Positions 55,446 to 64,000 of a stretch of DNA of 64,000 bases are shown here, in pieces. This stretch comes from Flavobacterium daemonense. GTDB lineage: Bacteria; Bacteroidota; Bacteroidia; Flavobacteriales; Flavobacteriaceae. The notes under the pieces were generated by a model. The model made no database searches and was not told where the DNA came from. It worked only from the letters and a program-made list of their open reading frames with translations. Within the stretch, counting starts at the first letter, position 1. Each line of letters opens with the position of its first letter. The translations under genes and the position numbers were made by a program. Where the stretch lies: positions 62,001 to 126,000 of the forward strand of contig NZ_VJYD01000007.1 of NCBI RefSeq assembly GCF_007341385.1, in the 5' to 3' direction.

Positions 55446-56657
55446 TTAGCGCAAATTTGAAACTCCACAAAAATCAAGTACAATTTTTGATTCTTCGATA
55501 TCTAAATTTTTAAATTCATTATGGGCTACTAAAAAAACTATTATATCAGCTTTTTGAGCAGCTTCTTTATAATTTGTTAATTTAAAAACTTTATGATCTG
55601 TAATATTTGGCTCAACGATAAAACAAAAATCATCATGCGAATCTTGTAATATTTTTTGGGCAATATATTTTGCTGGAGATTCTCTTAAATCATCAATATT
55701 TGGTTTGAATGCAAGTCCCATAATAGCAACACTTGCTTTTTTTCCATGTTTTAGTTGAAACTCTAGTTTAGCAGTTTTTACCTTCTCTGCACACCAAAAA
55801 GATTTATAGTTATTGATTTCTCTTGCTTTACCAATTATTTGAGATTCCAATGGATAATCTGCAACTATAAAATAAGGATCAACTGCAATGCAATGTCCTC
55901 CTACTCCACAACCAGGCTGCAAAATATTTACACGTGGATGTTTATTTGCTAACCGAATAAGTTCCCAAACATTGATATCTGCCTTATCACAAATAAGAGA
56001 TAATTCATTAGCAAACGCAATTTGTACATCTCTTGACGAATTTTCAGTCAACTTACACATCTCTGCCGTTCTAGCATTTGTTTGGTGCAAATCTCCTTTT
56101 ACAAATTGACTATAGAAAGCAATGGCTTTTTGTGTTGAAACGTTATCAACTCCACCAATAACTCTATCATTATGCACTAATTCATGCATCACATTACCGG
56201 GTAAAACTCTTTCTGGACAATATGCTATAAAAAGTTTACCTTCTAGATCTGGACGATTAGCATAAATTAAAGTCATCATTTTCTCAGTAGTTCCAATAGG
56301 AGAAGTTGATTCAATAATATACAAATCTCCCTCTTTTAATAATGGAATAATTGATTTTGTTGCTGATTCAACAAATGATATATCTGGTTCATTTTTCGCT
56401 TTAAAAGGCGTTGGCACTACCACTATATATGTATCAGCCAAAATTGGAGTTGTTGATGCTTTTAAAAAGCCCCTTGATACTGCTTTAGCAACAGCCTCGT
56501 CTAAACTTGGTTCTACGATATGAATTTTTCCTTCATTAATAGTATCTACTACTGCAGGATTTATATCTACACCGTGAACTTGAATATTATTATTTGCAAT
56601 TAAAGCGGCAGTTGGCAAACCAATATACCCCAAGCCAATCATTACTACATTATTCAT
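55446..56657 (-). CDS. wecC: UDP-N-acetyl-D-mannosamine dehydrogenase
   Basis: Oxidises UDP-ManNAc at C6 to UDP-ManNAcA using NAD. The N-terminal GLGYIGLPTA nucleotide-binding motif, TSPIGTT, CPERVLPG, the central ENSSRDVQIAFANEL and the catalytic Cys in GCGVGGHCIAVDPYF (about 257-271) are all present. The C-terminal UDP-binding domain includes GLAFKPNIDDLRESP. Length (403) is normal. It adds a negative sugar to the predicted repeat unit. Confidence 0.95.
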   Translation of the reverse strand: MNNVVMIGLGYIGLPTAALIANNNIQVHGVDINPAVVDTINEGKIHIVEPSLDEAVAKAVSRGFLKASTTPILADTYIVVVPTPFKAKNEPDISFVESATKSIIPLLKEGDLYIIESTSPIGTTEKMMTLIYANRPDLEGKLFIAYCPERVLPGNVMHELVHNDRVIGGVDNVSTQKAIAFYSQFVKGDLHQTNARTAEMCKLTENSSRDVQIAFANELSLICDKADINVWELIRLANKHPRVNILQPGCGVGGHCIAVDPYFIVADYPLESQIIGKAREINNYKSFWCAEKVKTAKLEFQLKHGKKASVAIMGLAFKPNIDDLRESPAKYIAQKILQDSHDDFCFIVEPNITDHKVFKLTNYKEAAQKADIIVFLVAHNEFKNLDIEESKIVLDFCGVSNLR

Positions 56658-56658
56658 A

Positions 56659-57783
56659 TTATTTATTTAATGACATTATATGTTCTACTATACGTTTACA
56701 GGCGTTTCCATCACCATACGGATTATGCAATGAAGATCTTTTTTTATATAGAATTTCATCATCTAATAATTTCTGACACTCCTGTACGATTTTGTTTTTA
56801 TCAGTTCCTACTAAAATTACTGTTCCGGCCTCAACAGCTTCAGGTCTTTCAGTCGTGTTACGCATTACCAAAACTGGTTTTCCTAAACTAGGAGCTTCTT
56901 CCTGAACCCCACCACTATCTGTTATTATTAAATAAGATTTATTCATAAGCCAGACAAATGCAGGATATGCCAAAGGCTCAATAAGTTTAACATTTTTAAT
57001 ATCTCCTAAAATTTTAAATACTGGCTCTTTAACATTTGGATTTAAATGGACGGGATATACGAATAAAACGTTAGAGTTTTTTTGAGCAATTTCTTTTATT
57101 GCCTCACAAATATTTATAAATCCATCTCCATGATTCTCTCTTCTATGGCCGGTAATTAAAATAATTTTTTTGTTAAAATCCAATATTTCTTCAAGAAACT
57201 CGATTTCATTATTTTTAATTGTTTTGACACGAATTGTACTATCTAATAACGCATCAATTACAGTATTTCCGGTAATTATCACACTTTCATCTAAAATATT
57301 TTCCTTTAATAAATTTTCCTTAGACGTTAATGTAGGCGCAAAATGCAAATCAGATATTCTTCCTGTAATTTGTCTATTCATTTCTTCAGGAAAAGGAGAA
57401 AATTTATTATTTGTACGTAAACCAGCTTCTATATGACAAACCTTTGCCTGAGAATAAAATGCAGCAATACTCGCTGCCATTGTAGTAGTCGTATCTCCGT
57501 GAACGAATACATAATCCGGATTAAAATCTTCCAAAATAGGTTTTAATCTTATAATAATTTCTGAGGTCAATGAATATAAATTTTGATTTGGTTTCATCAA
57601 ATCTAAATCATAATCTGGTATAATTTCAAAAAAGTCCAACACTTGATCCAACATTTCCCGATGTTGTGCAGTTACACAAACTCTCGTTTCAAAAAATTGA
57701 CCCTTATTATTAAATTCCTTAACCAAGGGCGCCATTTTTATTGCTTCTGGTCGTGTTCCAAATATTATTAAATTTCTAATCAT
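56659..57783 (-). CDS. wecB: UDP-N-acetylglucosamine 2-epimerase, non-hydrolysing
   Basis: Interconverts UDP-GlcNAc and UDP-ManNAc. Family features are the N-terminal [22 protein letters not shown] at about 94, HIEAGLRT at about 118, [16 protein letters not shown] and [10 protein letters not shown]. Length (374) matches WecB. Its stop is one base from the start of wecC, so the pair forms the UDP-ManNAcA pathway. Two other 2-epimerase homologues in the window belong to other pathways: capG at 37377 and neuC at 12333. Confidence 0.95.
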   Translation of the reverse strand: MIRNLIIFGTRPEAIKMAPLVKEFNNKGQFFETRVCVTAQHREMLDQVLDFFEIIPDYDLDLMKPNQNLYSLTSEIIIRLKPILEDFNPDYVFVHGDTTTTMAASIAAFYSQAKVCHIEAGLRTNNKFSPFPEEMNRQITGRISDLHFAPTLTSKENLLKENILDESVIITGNTVIDALLDSTIRVKTIKNNEIEFLEEILDFNKKIILITGHRRENHGDGFINICEAIKEIAQKNSNVLFVYPVHLNPNVKEPVFKILGDIKNVKLIEPLAYPAFVWLMNKSYLIITDSGGVQEEAPSLGKPVLVMRNTTERPEAVEAGTVILVGTDKNKIVQECQKLLDDEILYKKRSSLHNPYGDGNACKRIVEHIMSLNK

Positions 57784-57971
57784 TAGTCTTTTTTATTTCT
57801 ATCTCCATTTATTCTATCCTCATTAAATTTGTACTTATATTTCTTTACTCTTTTAATTAATACGATTTTAATATGAAAAAATCATTAATTAACAATGAAA
57901 TTATTTTATAGATTTTAATTAAAAATCAAACTACAAAGATTAGAATAGATTCATAAATTAAAATTATCAAT
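57784..57971. other. 188-base gene-free stretch between the Wzz gene and wecB
   Basis: I see no hairpin with a T-run and no clean TTG-N17-23-TAnnTTTG pair here. A 7-of-8 match to the -7 element (minus strand AATCTTTG, 57934-57941) lacks a well-spaced TTG. It could still carry the promoter for the wecB-onward operon. Confidence 0.4.
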
Positions 57972-59039
57972 CTACAAAAGTCCTTTAATTAAACTTTTTA
58001 AAGTGAGAACTAAAACAGTAATCAAACCTGCTAAGAATCCACCTAAAATAACTCCTTTTATTTTTCCAAAACCTTCTTTGTTAAGTGGCAAAATTGGTTT
58101 GTCAATAACTTGGATTAAAGGTGTTTCTTTCCGTAATGTAACTTTAGCTAATTCAGATTGTTTCACAAGTTCTGTCAGAATAGCTGTGTTTGCCTGAACA
58201 TCTACTTGTCGCCTCACTGAGGGAGTTCTTCTAATATTTAAAGCAGGATTTAAATTAAAAGTATTGTCATTGGCCACAGCCACTCCAGTTATAGCACCAT
58301 TTAATTCTCCGCGTATAGAATCAACCTGCCGCTCAAGAATAGCCATATTCATCCTAGCTTTTTTGCTTTTTGTTTCAACATAAAATTTGCCTACTTGTCT
58401 AGCTAACGCTTCACAGAAAAATTTTGCGAATAATTCATTCGTTGAAGAAACATCCATAGTAATTATAGATATTTTTTTATCTTTCTGTGCAACTGACAAA
58501 CCAGAAGTTGATAAATTTTCATAAATCAATCCCATAATGCTATCCTGATCTCTAGTAAAGTACTTGCGATTAGCGTTAGGCAAAAATTTAATTGAAGAAA
58601 ATTTAGGCTTATCAATCCATTTTTTTCTCCATTTATTATTATCAATATACATTTCTGCTAAAGAAATTATTTTACCGTTTACATTTACTGGCGTTAACAA
58701 TGTCTTTTCTACCATTGATCTTGATTTAAATAATTCAGCCAGATTAGAGCCTGTAAAGATCCCGCCTCCACTTCCACCTAAGTCTAAACCAAATGAACTG
58801 GCTAAACCTAGTGCCCCACCTAAGCCTCCTCCTCCTTTTTCATCTTCAAGGGCAAAAGTTAAAGTAGCTATATAAACAGGCTTCTTAATAAATGAATAGC
58901 TTAAACCTAATATTGCTCCAATCATTCCAGCCAAAAAAATAATTTTCCATTTCGAAAGTAAATATATGTACCATTCTTTTAGCTTTTGAATTAATTCTTT
59001 TAACGAAATTTCATCGTTATCGATTGGTATATTCTTCAT
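57972..59039 (-). CDS. Wzz-type chain-length determinant / polysaccharide co-polymerase
   Basis: An inner-membrane co-polymerase expected to set chain length and to contact the export protein encoded just upstream. It has an N-terminal membrane helix at about 33-52, a periplasmic domain with a Gly-rich loop (about 69-95), coiled-coil segments, and a second helix at about 325-347 preceded by the Pro-rich VIDKPILPLN. At 355 residues it stops after the second helix, so there is no fused BY-kinase domain (no Walker motifs or Tyr-rich tail) as in Wzc. An uncoupled kinase is not in the window. A 188-base gap follows before wecB. Confidence 0.88.
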   Translation of the reverse strand: MKNIPIDNDEISLKELIQKLKEWYIYLLSKWKIIFLAGMIGAILGLSYSFIKKPVYIATLTFALEDEKGGGGLGGALGLASSFGLDLGGSGGGIFTGSNLAELFKSRSMVEKTLLTPVNVNGKIISLAEMYIDNNKWRKKWIDKPKFSSIKFLPNANRKYFTRDQDSIMGLIYENLSTSGLSVAQKDKKISIITMDVSSTNELFAKFFCEALARQVGKFYVETKSKKARMNMAILERQVDSIRGELNGAITGVAVANDNTFNLNPALNIRRTPSVRRQVDVQANTAILTELVKQSELAKVTLRKETPLIQVIDKPILPLNKEGFGKIKGVILGGFLAGLITVLVLTLKSLIKGLL

Positions 59040-59047
59040 GAAATTAT

Positions 59048-61492
59048 TTATTTAAAAGCTGTAACAATTAATAGCGCCAAACTAGTAAGTACACTACCTA
59101 TACTTACCCACTCTCCCGTACTCATCTTTTTGGTTTCTGGTTTCTCAGGAACTACAATTTGAGAATCCGGCTCAACTGTTGGATATGATCTAAAAAACAA
59201 AAAGGATTTTGTAACATTCGCTTTTCCATTTGGATAAATGATATATGCCTTCTTTTTCCAACCTTTATTATCGACACCTCCAACAGCATTTATGTAATAT
59301 TTAAATCCTTTCCCGCTTCTATATGGAATTTCAGATGTCAATAATACATTACCCGTAACTTTGACCCCCTCATTATAAACCGCAACTTCTATTTCATCCC
59401 CAGGAAATAAGGTCACATTTGAATAATGATTTTTATCTTTTACTATTTTTTCCCAGTTAACGGGAATAGTTGAATACTTTAAATCTTCTTTTAATTTTTT
59501 AGCAAGCTTTTCTTTAAGAGTATCATTTTTAGCCAAATTCAAATCAATACTTTCGATTTTTTCGATTTGATCTTGTTTAATAGGCCTTTTAATTTTCATT
59601 CCATCTAAATTTGCTATCGAAGTCAAACCACCAGCTCTCATTACAACATTATAAACTGTTTCTTTTTTGTTAGCAAGTACATATTTTCCAGGATAACTAA
59701 CTGCACCTGTAACCGTTACCATCTGAGGCTTTTCATAAACTGCCATTTTTCGAATATTAATAACATCAAATGGCTTAAGAACAAAATTTTTAATTTGCTC
59801 ATTATTATCAGCAGTAATTTCAAGCTCCACTAATTCAATACGTTTAGGATCAGCATCATCGATTACGTCAGATTTGACCATTCTTGCTATTTCAACTCTT
59901 TTTGAAGCAGATCCCGTCAAGCCACCAACTTGCACGACTAAATCATTGAGAGTTAAATTTTCAAAATACTCGTACTCCCCAGGATTTTTTACTTCTCCAT
60001 CAATTGTAACTTTGTATTCCTCTCTAAAATCTAAAATTGAGTATACTGTAACAATATCCTCTCTTTTCAATTCGATATCAGCATTTAGATCTCCCGATAG
60101 TGCTGCGCTTAAATCTACATTTACAATTTCAGTTGTTAGATCTGTTTTTAAACGAATAATTCGTGCTCTTTTCGTGTATGCATCTTCTTTAAGTCCTTCA
60201 GCCCTAGTTATAAGATCAGAAATTCTCATTCCTTCATTAAAAGAATAATAATCTGGTCTAAAAACGGCTCCTTCAATTTTGATACGATTTTCAAATCGAT
60301 TTAAAATTTTAGTTATTCTAAAAACATCTCCAGATTGAGGAACATAGTTGTTGTATTCACTTTCATTTATATCATGAACTTTAAACTCTTTACCTGTCTT
60401 TTGCAAAACATTCACAGAAGCTGTGTAAGCAAATTCGTTAAATCCTGAAGCAAAATTCAATAAATTAGCAAAAGTTTCTCCTTTTTTCATTTCAAAAATA
60501 CCTGGGCGTTTTACCTCGCCTTCAACAGTAACTCTTTGACTGTATGCTGGAATTCGAATTACATCATTGTCTTTTAAACTAATATTATCGGACTGATCAC
60601 CTTTTGTTAAAAATCTATAGATGTCAATATTTTTATAAACTTTATTGTTTCGAATTAATTCTATATTTCTGTAACTTCCATTTTTTCCTGGACCACCTGC
60701 TAAATGCAAAGCATTATAAACTGTCGCTAAAGATGAAATTGAATAATTACCAGGTTGTTTACCGCCGACAACAGTTACTTTAATAGTACGAATACGGCCT
60801 AAACTAACACTAACTTGTGATTGACCAGACCTTACAGTGCTATAAACTCTCGCAATAGCAGATTTAATTTTTTGAGTAGCGGCTTCAATAGAGATACCTG
60901 AAACAGCAATTTCGCCAACATACTGAATTGTCACTTTCCCTTCTACACTAACAGGAATGCTTTCATTGTACTCTTGAATACCAAAAACACTAATCTGCAA
61001 CTCGTCGCCTGGTCCTAATATATAATTCATAGGAGTCGCTAACTTTAAATCCGGTTCAAAATTCAAAGTAGGGTTATCAAACAATTCCGATCCAAAAATT
61101 AATGCGTTAGTTGAATCTTTAATCTTCTCATTTGTAATCTTTTCTTGCTTCCTACCGAATTCTGAATCTTTATTCGTTTTTTTTAATGTACCATCTTTAT
61201 CTAAATTTTTACCAGAATCTTTAGACAGTTTCTTCTCATAATCAGTAAGTTTAATTTTTAATTTATTAAACTCTGACTGACTCATACCTTTTGACAAGGC
61301 CATTGGTTCAACTTGATCGATAGTTGCATTATTACTTTTTAACTGTGCACTAATTTTTGCCAAATCATCATCTGACAAATAATCAACCTTTACTGTACTT
61401 AAATCTTTAGATTTCATTAAATCTTGTGATTGTACATTATGAGACATGATCACTATAAAGAATAAAGTAAGAACGTAAGTGATTTTTTTCAT
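59048..61492 (-). CDS. Wza-like polysaccharide export protein with about six SLBB domains
   Basis: An outer-membrane or periplasm-spanning export component. Residues 1-22 look like a Sec signal peptide (hydrophobic core, VQS-QD cleavage region); no lipobox Cys is seen. The Poly_export domain begins at about 155 (YILGPGDELQISVFG). SLBB-type units, each opening with a V-x-G-x-V-x-x-P-G-like strand, start near residues 238, 319, 404, 493, 590 and 709. The C-terminus (about 796-812) is a hydrophobic helix, as in Wza, whose C-terminal helix crosses the outer membrane. At 814 residues it is far longer than E. coli Wza (~380). Its partner is the Wzz-type gene 8 bases downstream. Confidence 0.9.
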   Translation of the reverse strand: MKKITYVLTLFFIVIMSHNVQSQDLMKSKDLSTVKVDYLSDDDLAKISAQLKSNNATIDQVEPMALSKGMSQSEFNKLKIKLTDYEKKLSKDSGKNLDKDGTLKKTNKDSEFGRKQEKITNEKIKDSTNALIFGSELFDNPTLNFEPDLKLATPMNYILGPGDELQISVFGIQEYNESIPVSVEGKVTIQYVGEIAVSGISIEAATQKIKSAIARVYSTVRSGQSQVSVSLGRIRTIKVTVVGGKQPGNYSISSLATVYNALHLAGGPGKNGSYRNIELIRNNKVYKNIDIYRFLTKGDQSDNISLKDNDVIRIPAYSQRVTVEGEVKRPGIFEMKKGETFANLLNFASGFNEFAYTASVNVLQKTGKEFKVHDINESEYNNYVPQSGDVFRITKILNRFENRIKIEGAVFRPDYYSFNEGMRISDLITRAEGLKEDAYTKRARIIRLKTDLTTEIVNVDLSAALSGDLNADIELKREDIVTVYSILDFREEYKVTIDGEVKNPGEYEYFENLTLNDLVVQVGGLTGSASKRVEIARMVKSDVIDDADPKRIELVELEITADNNEQIKNFVLKPFDVINIRKMAVYEKPQMVTVTGAVSYPGKYVLANKKETVYNVVMRAGGLTSIANLDGMKIKRPIKQDQIEKIESIDLNLAKNDTLKEKLAKKLKEDLKYSTIPVNWEKIVKDKNHYSNVTLFPGDEIEVAVYNEGVKVTGNVLLTSEIPYRSGKGFKYYINAVGGVDNKGWKKKAYIIYPNGKANVTKSFLFFRSYPTVEPDSQIVVPEKPETKKMSTGEWVSIGSVLTSLALLIVTAFK

Positions 61493-61533
61493 ATTAATTT
61501 AATAATTGAACTTAAAGTTAATGTTTAAAAAGT

Positions 61534-62580
61534 CTAAGAATATTGTTTTTTATAATAATCTTTATAGGAACCCGAAGTAACGTTTTTCAGCCATTCTTCA
61601 TTATTGAGATACCAATTAATTGTCCTCTCGAGACCTTCTTCAAATGTAACAGACGGCTTCCATCCTAACTCTTTATTAATTTTTGTCGCATCAATAGCGT
61701 AACGTAAATCGTGTCCTGGTCTGTCTTTCACATATGTGATCAAGCTTTGCGATGAACCTTCTGGTCTTCCTAATTTTTGATCCATAATTTGACACAATAA
61801 CTTAACTAAATCTATGTTTTTCCATTCATTAAAGCCACCAATATTATAAGTTTCGTGATTTTTACCTTCATGGAATACCAAGTCTATTGCAATTGCATGA
61901 TCTTCCACAAACAACCAATCACGAGTATAATTACCGTCGCCGTATACAGGTAAAGGCTTGTTATTTATGATATTATTTATAAAAAGTGGAATTAATTTTT
62001 CAGGAAAATGATACGAACCATAATTATTAGAACAATTTGTCAATACATATGGCAGACCATATGTTTCTCCATAAGCTCTAACAAAATGATCAGAACTAGC
62101 CTTTGATGCTGAATAAGGAGAATTCGGATCATAAGGTGTTGTCTCCGTAAATAGCCCTTCAACTCCTAGTGAACCATATACTTCATCTGTACTAATGTGA
62201 TAAAATCTTTTATCATAGAAATTATCTTTCCATTGATTTTTTGCCGCATTAAGTAAGTTCATTGTACCGATTACATTTGTTTTAACAAATGCCAATGGAT
62301 CTTCAATCGAACGATCAACATGTGATTCAGCAGCTAAATGCAAAACTCCATCAAAATTATGAATCGAAAAAAGTTCATTTATAAAAATTTCATCAACTAT
62401 ATCTCCTTTTACGAAAGTATAATTCGGTTGTTTTTCGATATCTTTAATGTTTTCTAAATTTCCTGCATATGTTAATGCGTCTAAATTAAAAATTTGATAT
62501 TCTGGATATTTATTGACAAAACGTCTTACTACATGTGATCCAATAAAACCAGCACCGCCAGTGATAAGAATTTTTTTCAT
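61534..62580 (-). CDS. rmlB: dTDP-glucose 4,6-dehydratase
   Basis: Converts dTDP-glucose to dTDP-4-keto-6-deoxyglucose, the branch point for dTDP-L-rhamnose and for the dTDP-3-amino-3,6-dideoxyhexoses made by the fdt-type genes at 52971-55434. Visible features are the Rossmann GGAGFIGSH near the N-terminus, HLAAESHVDRS, the TDEVYG catalytic Asp-Glu pair and the YSASKA Tyr-x3-Lys motif. Length (348 residues) is normal. I start at the ATG at 62580; the TTG two codons upstream (62586) is less likely. It sits about 28 kb from the other rml genes (31430-33782). Confidence 0.95.
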   Translation of the reverse strand: MKKILITGGAGFIGSHVVRRFVNKYPEYQIFNLDALTYAGNLENIKDIEKQPNYTFVKGDIVDEIFINELFSIHNFDGVLHLAAESHVDRSIEDPLAFVKTNVIGTMNLLNAAKNQWKDNFYDKRFYHISTDEVYGSLGVEGLFTETTPYDPNSPYSASKASSDHFVRAYGETYGLPYVLTNCSNNYGSYHFPEKLIPLFINNIINNKPLPVYGDGNYTRDWLFVEDHAIAIDLVFHEGKNHETYNIGGFNEWKNIDLVKLLCQIMDQKLGRPEGSSQSLITYVKDRPGHDLRYAIDATKINKELGWKPSVTFEEGLERTINWYLNNEEWLKNVTSGSYKDYYKKQYS

Positions 62581-62592
62581 TTTCAATTTAAA

Positions 62593-63600
62593 TTAATTAA
62601 GTAGATCAGAATTTTGCTTCTCTAATTCACTATAAATATCTTTTACATCTTGTGAATTTTCTTTTTGCAAAATTAAGTTTGCAGAATCTGTATGAACAAA
62701 AATTGTATTTTTTAATCCTAGAAAAGTTGTGTGTTTATCAGATCCGATAACCATATTTCCATTTTGATCAATTGGATGACCTTTAGAAAGCAAATAATCA
62801 TAAACTGATTCAAATGATCCTAAATCTGACCACGAGAATGATGCGGGCACAACTTTAATTTTTTTACTACGCTCCATTACAGCATAGTCAATACTGATTG
62901 ATGGAATTTCTAATGATAATTCCAAATCTAAAAATCCGTCCTCACTAGATTCCCATACAGCTTTTGATTTTTCGTAAACATCAGGCTGAAATTGTTTTAA
63001 TTCATCCAAAAGAACGCCCGCTTTAAAACAAAACATTCCACTGTTCCATAAAAAATTACCTCTTGAAATAAATTCCTTGGCAGTTGTTTCATTTGGCTTT
63101 TCGCGAAATGAAATTACTTTATCCCCTTTAGATTCAATATATCCATATCCCGTTTCAGGCTTGGTCGGTATCACTCCAAATGTAACTATAAAACCATCTT
63201 TTGCTTTTGAAACAGCTTCTCCAATAGCACTATTATAATTGTTCATTAAATCTATAATGTGATCTGAGGGAGTAACAATTAATATATCTTCTCGATCTGA
63301 TGCAAATGCAGCAAATGCAATTGCCGCCGCCGTGTTTCGAGGTGTTGCTTCAACAATATTGACATACGAAATATTAGATTTATCCATCACTTTTTTACTT
63401 AAATGATGATTATCAACATTACCAACAACCATTACTTTATCAGCCAAAAGACTATTGCGCTCAACAGTCATTTCAAACAATGATTTGCTTTCAAATATTT
63501 CTAAATATTGTTTTGGCTGACTTTTGCGTGAAAGTGGCCACAATCTACTCCCTATTCCACCAGTCAAAATTACATGTGTGATTGAATTTTTTATTTCCAT
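62593..63600 (-). CDS. manC: Mannose-1-phosphate guanylyltransferase (single-domain)
   Basis: This enzyme makes GDP-mannose from mannose-1-phosphate and GTP. The N-terminal nucleotidyltransferase signature GGIGSRLWPLSRKSQPKQ is at about residues 15-32, and the sugar-binding WNSGMFCF motif is at about 190. At 335 residues it lacks the C-terminal phosphomannose isomerase domain of the ~470-residue bifunctional ManC/AlgA type, so only the pyrophosphorylase activity is expected. No gmd or fcl gene for GDP-fucose lies in the window. It could supply GDP-mannose for the locus or the cell generally. ATG start; 12 bases separate it from rmlB. Confidence 0.9.
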   Translation of the reverse strand: MEIKNSITHVILTGGIGSRLWPLSRKSQPKQYLEIFESKSLFEMTVERNSLLADKVMVVGNVDNHHLSKKVMDKSNISYVNIVEATPRNTAAAIAFAAFASDREDILIVTPSDHIIDLMNNYNSAIGEAVSKAKDGFIVTFGVIPTKPETGYGYIESKGDKVISFREKPNETTAKEFISRGNFLWNSGMFCFKAGVLLDELKQFQPDVYEKSKAVWESSEDGFLDLELSLEIPSISIDYAVMERSKKIKVVPASFSWSDLGSFESVYDYLLSKGHPIDQNGNMVIGSDKHTTFLGLKNTIFVHTDSANLILQKENSQDVKDIYSELEKQNSDLLN

Positions 63601-63631
63601 TTTCTCAAAATAAAAAAAGGTTTTTCAGTTG

Positions 63632-64000
63632 CTATAATCTGTAATCAGAACTAGCTCCTAAAACACCTTTTACATCGTATAATAAACTATTACTTTTTTG
63701 CAACTGATTAAAATTTAACTCTAAAAATTCTTTATGAGCTACTCCTAGAACTATTGCGTCAAATTTATTATCTGGAATAGAGTTAATTGTTATTAAATTA
63801 TATTCTTTTTTTACATCATTTGCATTAGCAAGAGGATCATATATAGTCACCGAAATTCCATATTCTGTCAATGCTTTTACGACATCCACAATTTTAGTGT
63901 TTCTAACGTCTGGGCAATTTTCTTTAAATGTGATTCCAAGCATTAACAACTCGGCTCCACCTACAGTAATGCCTTTTTTGATCATTAACTTTACGACTTG
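63632..64000 (-). CDS. UDP-sugar dehydrogenase, C-terminal part (5' end outside window)
   Basis: The reading frame is open to the window edge, so only the last ~122 codons are present and the start lies beyond base 64000. An internal ATG at 63985 is not the start, because in-frame codons upstream (Q-V-V-K-L) belong to the same domain. The visible part is the C-terminal UDP-binding domain of the UDP-glucose/GDP-mannose dehydrogenase family, with the motif LGITFKENCPDVRNTK typical of the TviB/WbpO branch. These enzymes oxidise a UDP-N-acetylhexosamine at C6 to a uronic acid. A second, WecC-type dehydrogenase lies at 55446. The catalytic Cys and NAD domain lie outside the window, so the substrate cannot be judged. 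A 31-base gap separates it from the next gene. Confidence 0.85.
   Translation of the reverse strand, partial: QVVKLMIKKGITVGGAELLMLGITFKENCPDVRNTKIVDVVKALTEYGISVTIYDPLANANDVKKEYNLITINSIPDNKFDAIVLGVAHKEFLELNFNQLQKSNSLLYDVKGVLGASSDYRL

Noticed and set aside
1..64000. Mobile elements, tRNA, rRNA or CRISPR
   Set aside because: No transposase or integrase motif, no tRNA-like cloverleaf noticed in the short gaps, and no spaced direct repeats.

Overview
This 64 kb window is one uninterrupted surface-polysaccharide locus. About 62 protein genes all read on the minus strand, so transcription runs from base 64000 towards base 1. The DNA is very AT-rich. Proteins resemble those of Flavobacteriia (Bacteroidota), and two intergenic stretches carry matches to the flavobacterial promoter pattern (TTG, 17-23 bases, TAnnTTTG). 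A Flavobacterium-like host is the best guess. I see no tRNA, rRNA, transposase, integrase or CRISPR array, and no gap between genes exceeds 206 bases.

Upstream block (64000 to 29380): a Wzx/Wzy-type assembly system. It starts with the end of a UDP-sugar dehydrogenase, a mannose-1-P guanylyltransferase and rmlB. Next come a large SLBB outer-membrane export protein and a Wzz-type chain-length protein. Then follow wecB/wecC (UDP-ManNAcA), a dTDP-3-acetamido-3,6-dideoxyhexose module (two tandem cupins, acetyltransferase, aminotransferase), a Wzx flippase, four glycosyltransferases (GTs) and an EpsG-like Wzy candidate. After these come an acetamidino module (WbpG/PseA-like amidotransferase, HisH, HisF) and a UDP-L-FucNAc module (CapE, cupin, CapF, CapG) interrupted by an OafA-SGNH acyltransferase. 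The block ends with a WbuB-like GT, a WecA/WbpL-type initiating transferase, an internally deleted cupin, a PglE-like aminotransferase, rmlC-rmlD-rmlA and a PglF/WbpM-like 4,6-dehydratase. Together these predict a repeat unit carrying both a positive (acetamidino) and a negative (uronic acid) sugar.

A clear intrinsic terminator at 29309-29340 closes this block.

Downstream block (29173 to 1): an ABC-transporter (Wzm/Wzt) system. Wzt has a C-terminal carbohydrate-binding extension. It is followed by an acetyltransferase, a methyltransferase, about nine GTs, a sialic acid module (neuA, neuB, neuC), a GT11 fucosyltransferase, a NodB deacetylase and a GNAT acetyltransferase. Further GTs follow, with an MBOAT/SGNH pair that probably O-acetylates an exported glycan. 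The last gene is cut by the window edge at base 1.

Genes are tightly packed with many 1-14 base overlaps, so translational coupling is likely. Four genes appear to use TTG starts with no usable ATG, and the PglF-like gene likewise lacks an upstream ATG. Functions are read from motifs and remembered family features; no database search was possible, so exact sugar assignments are inference.
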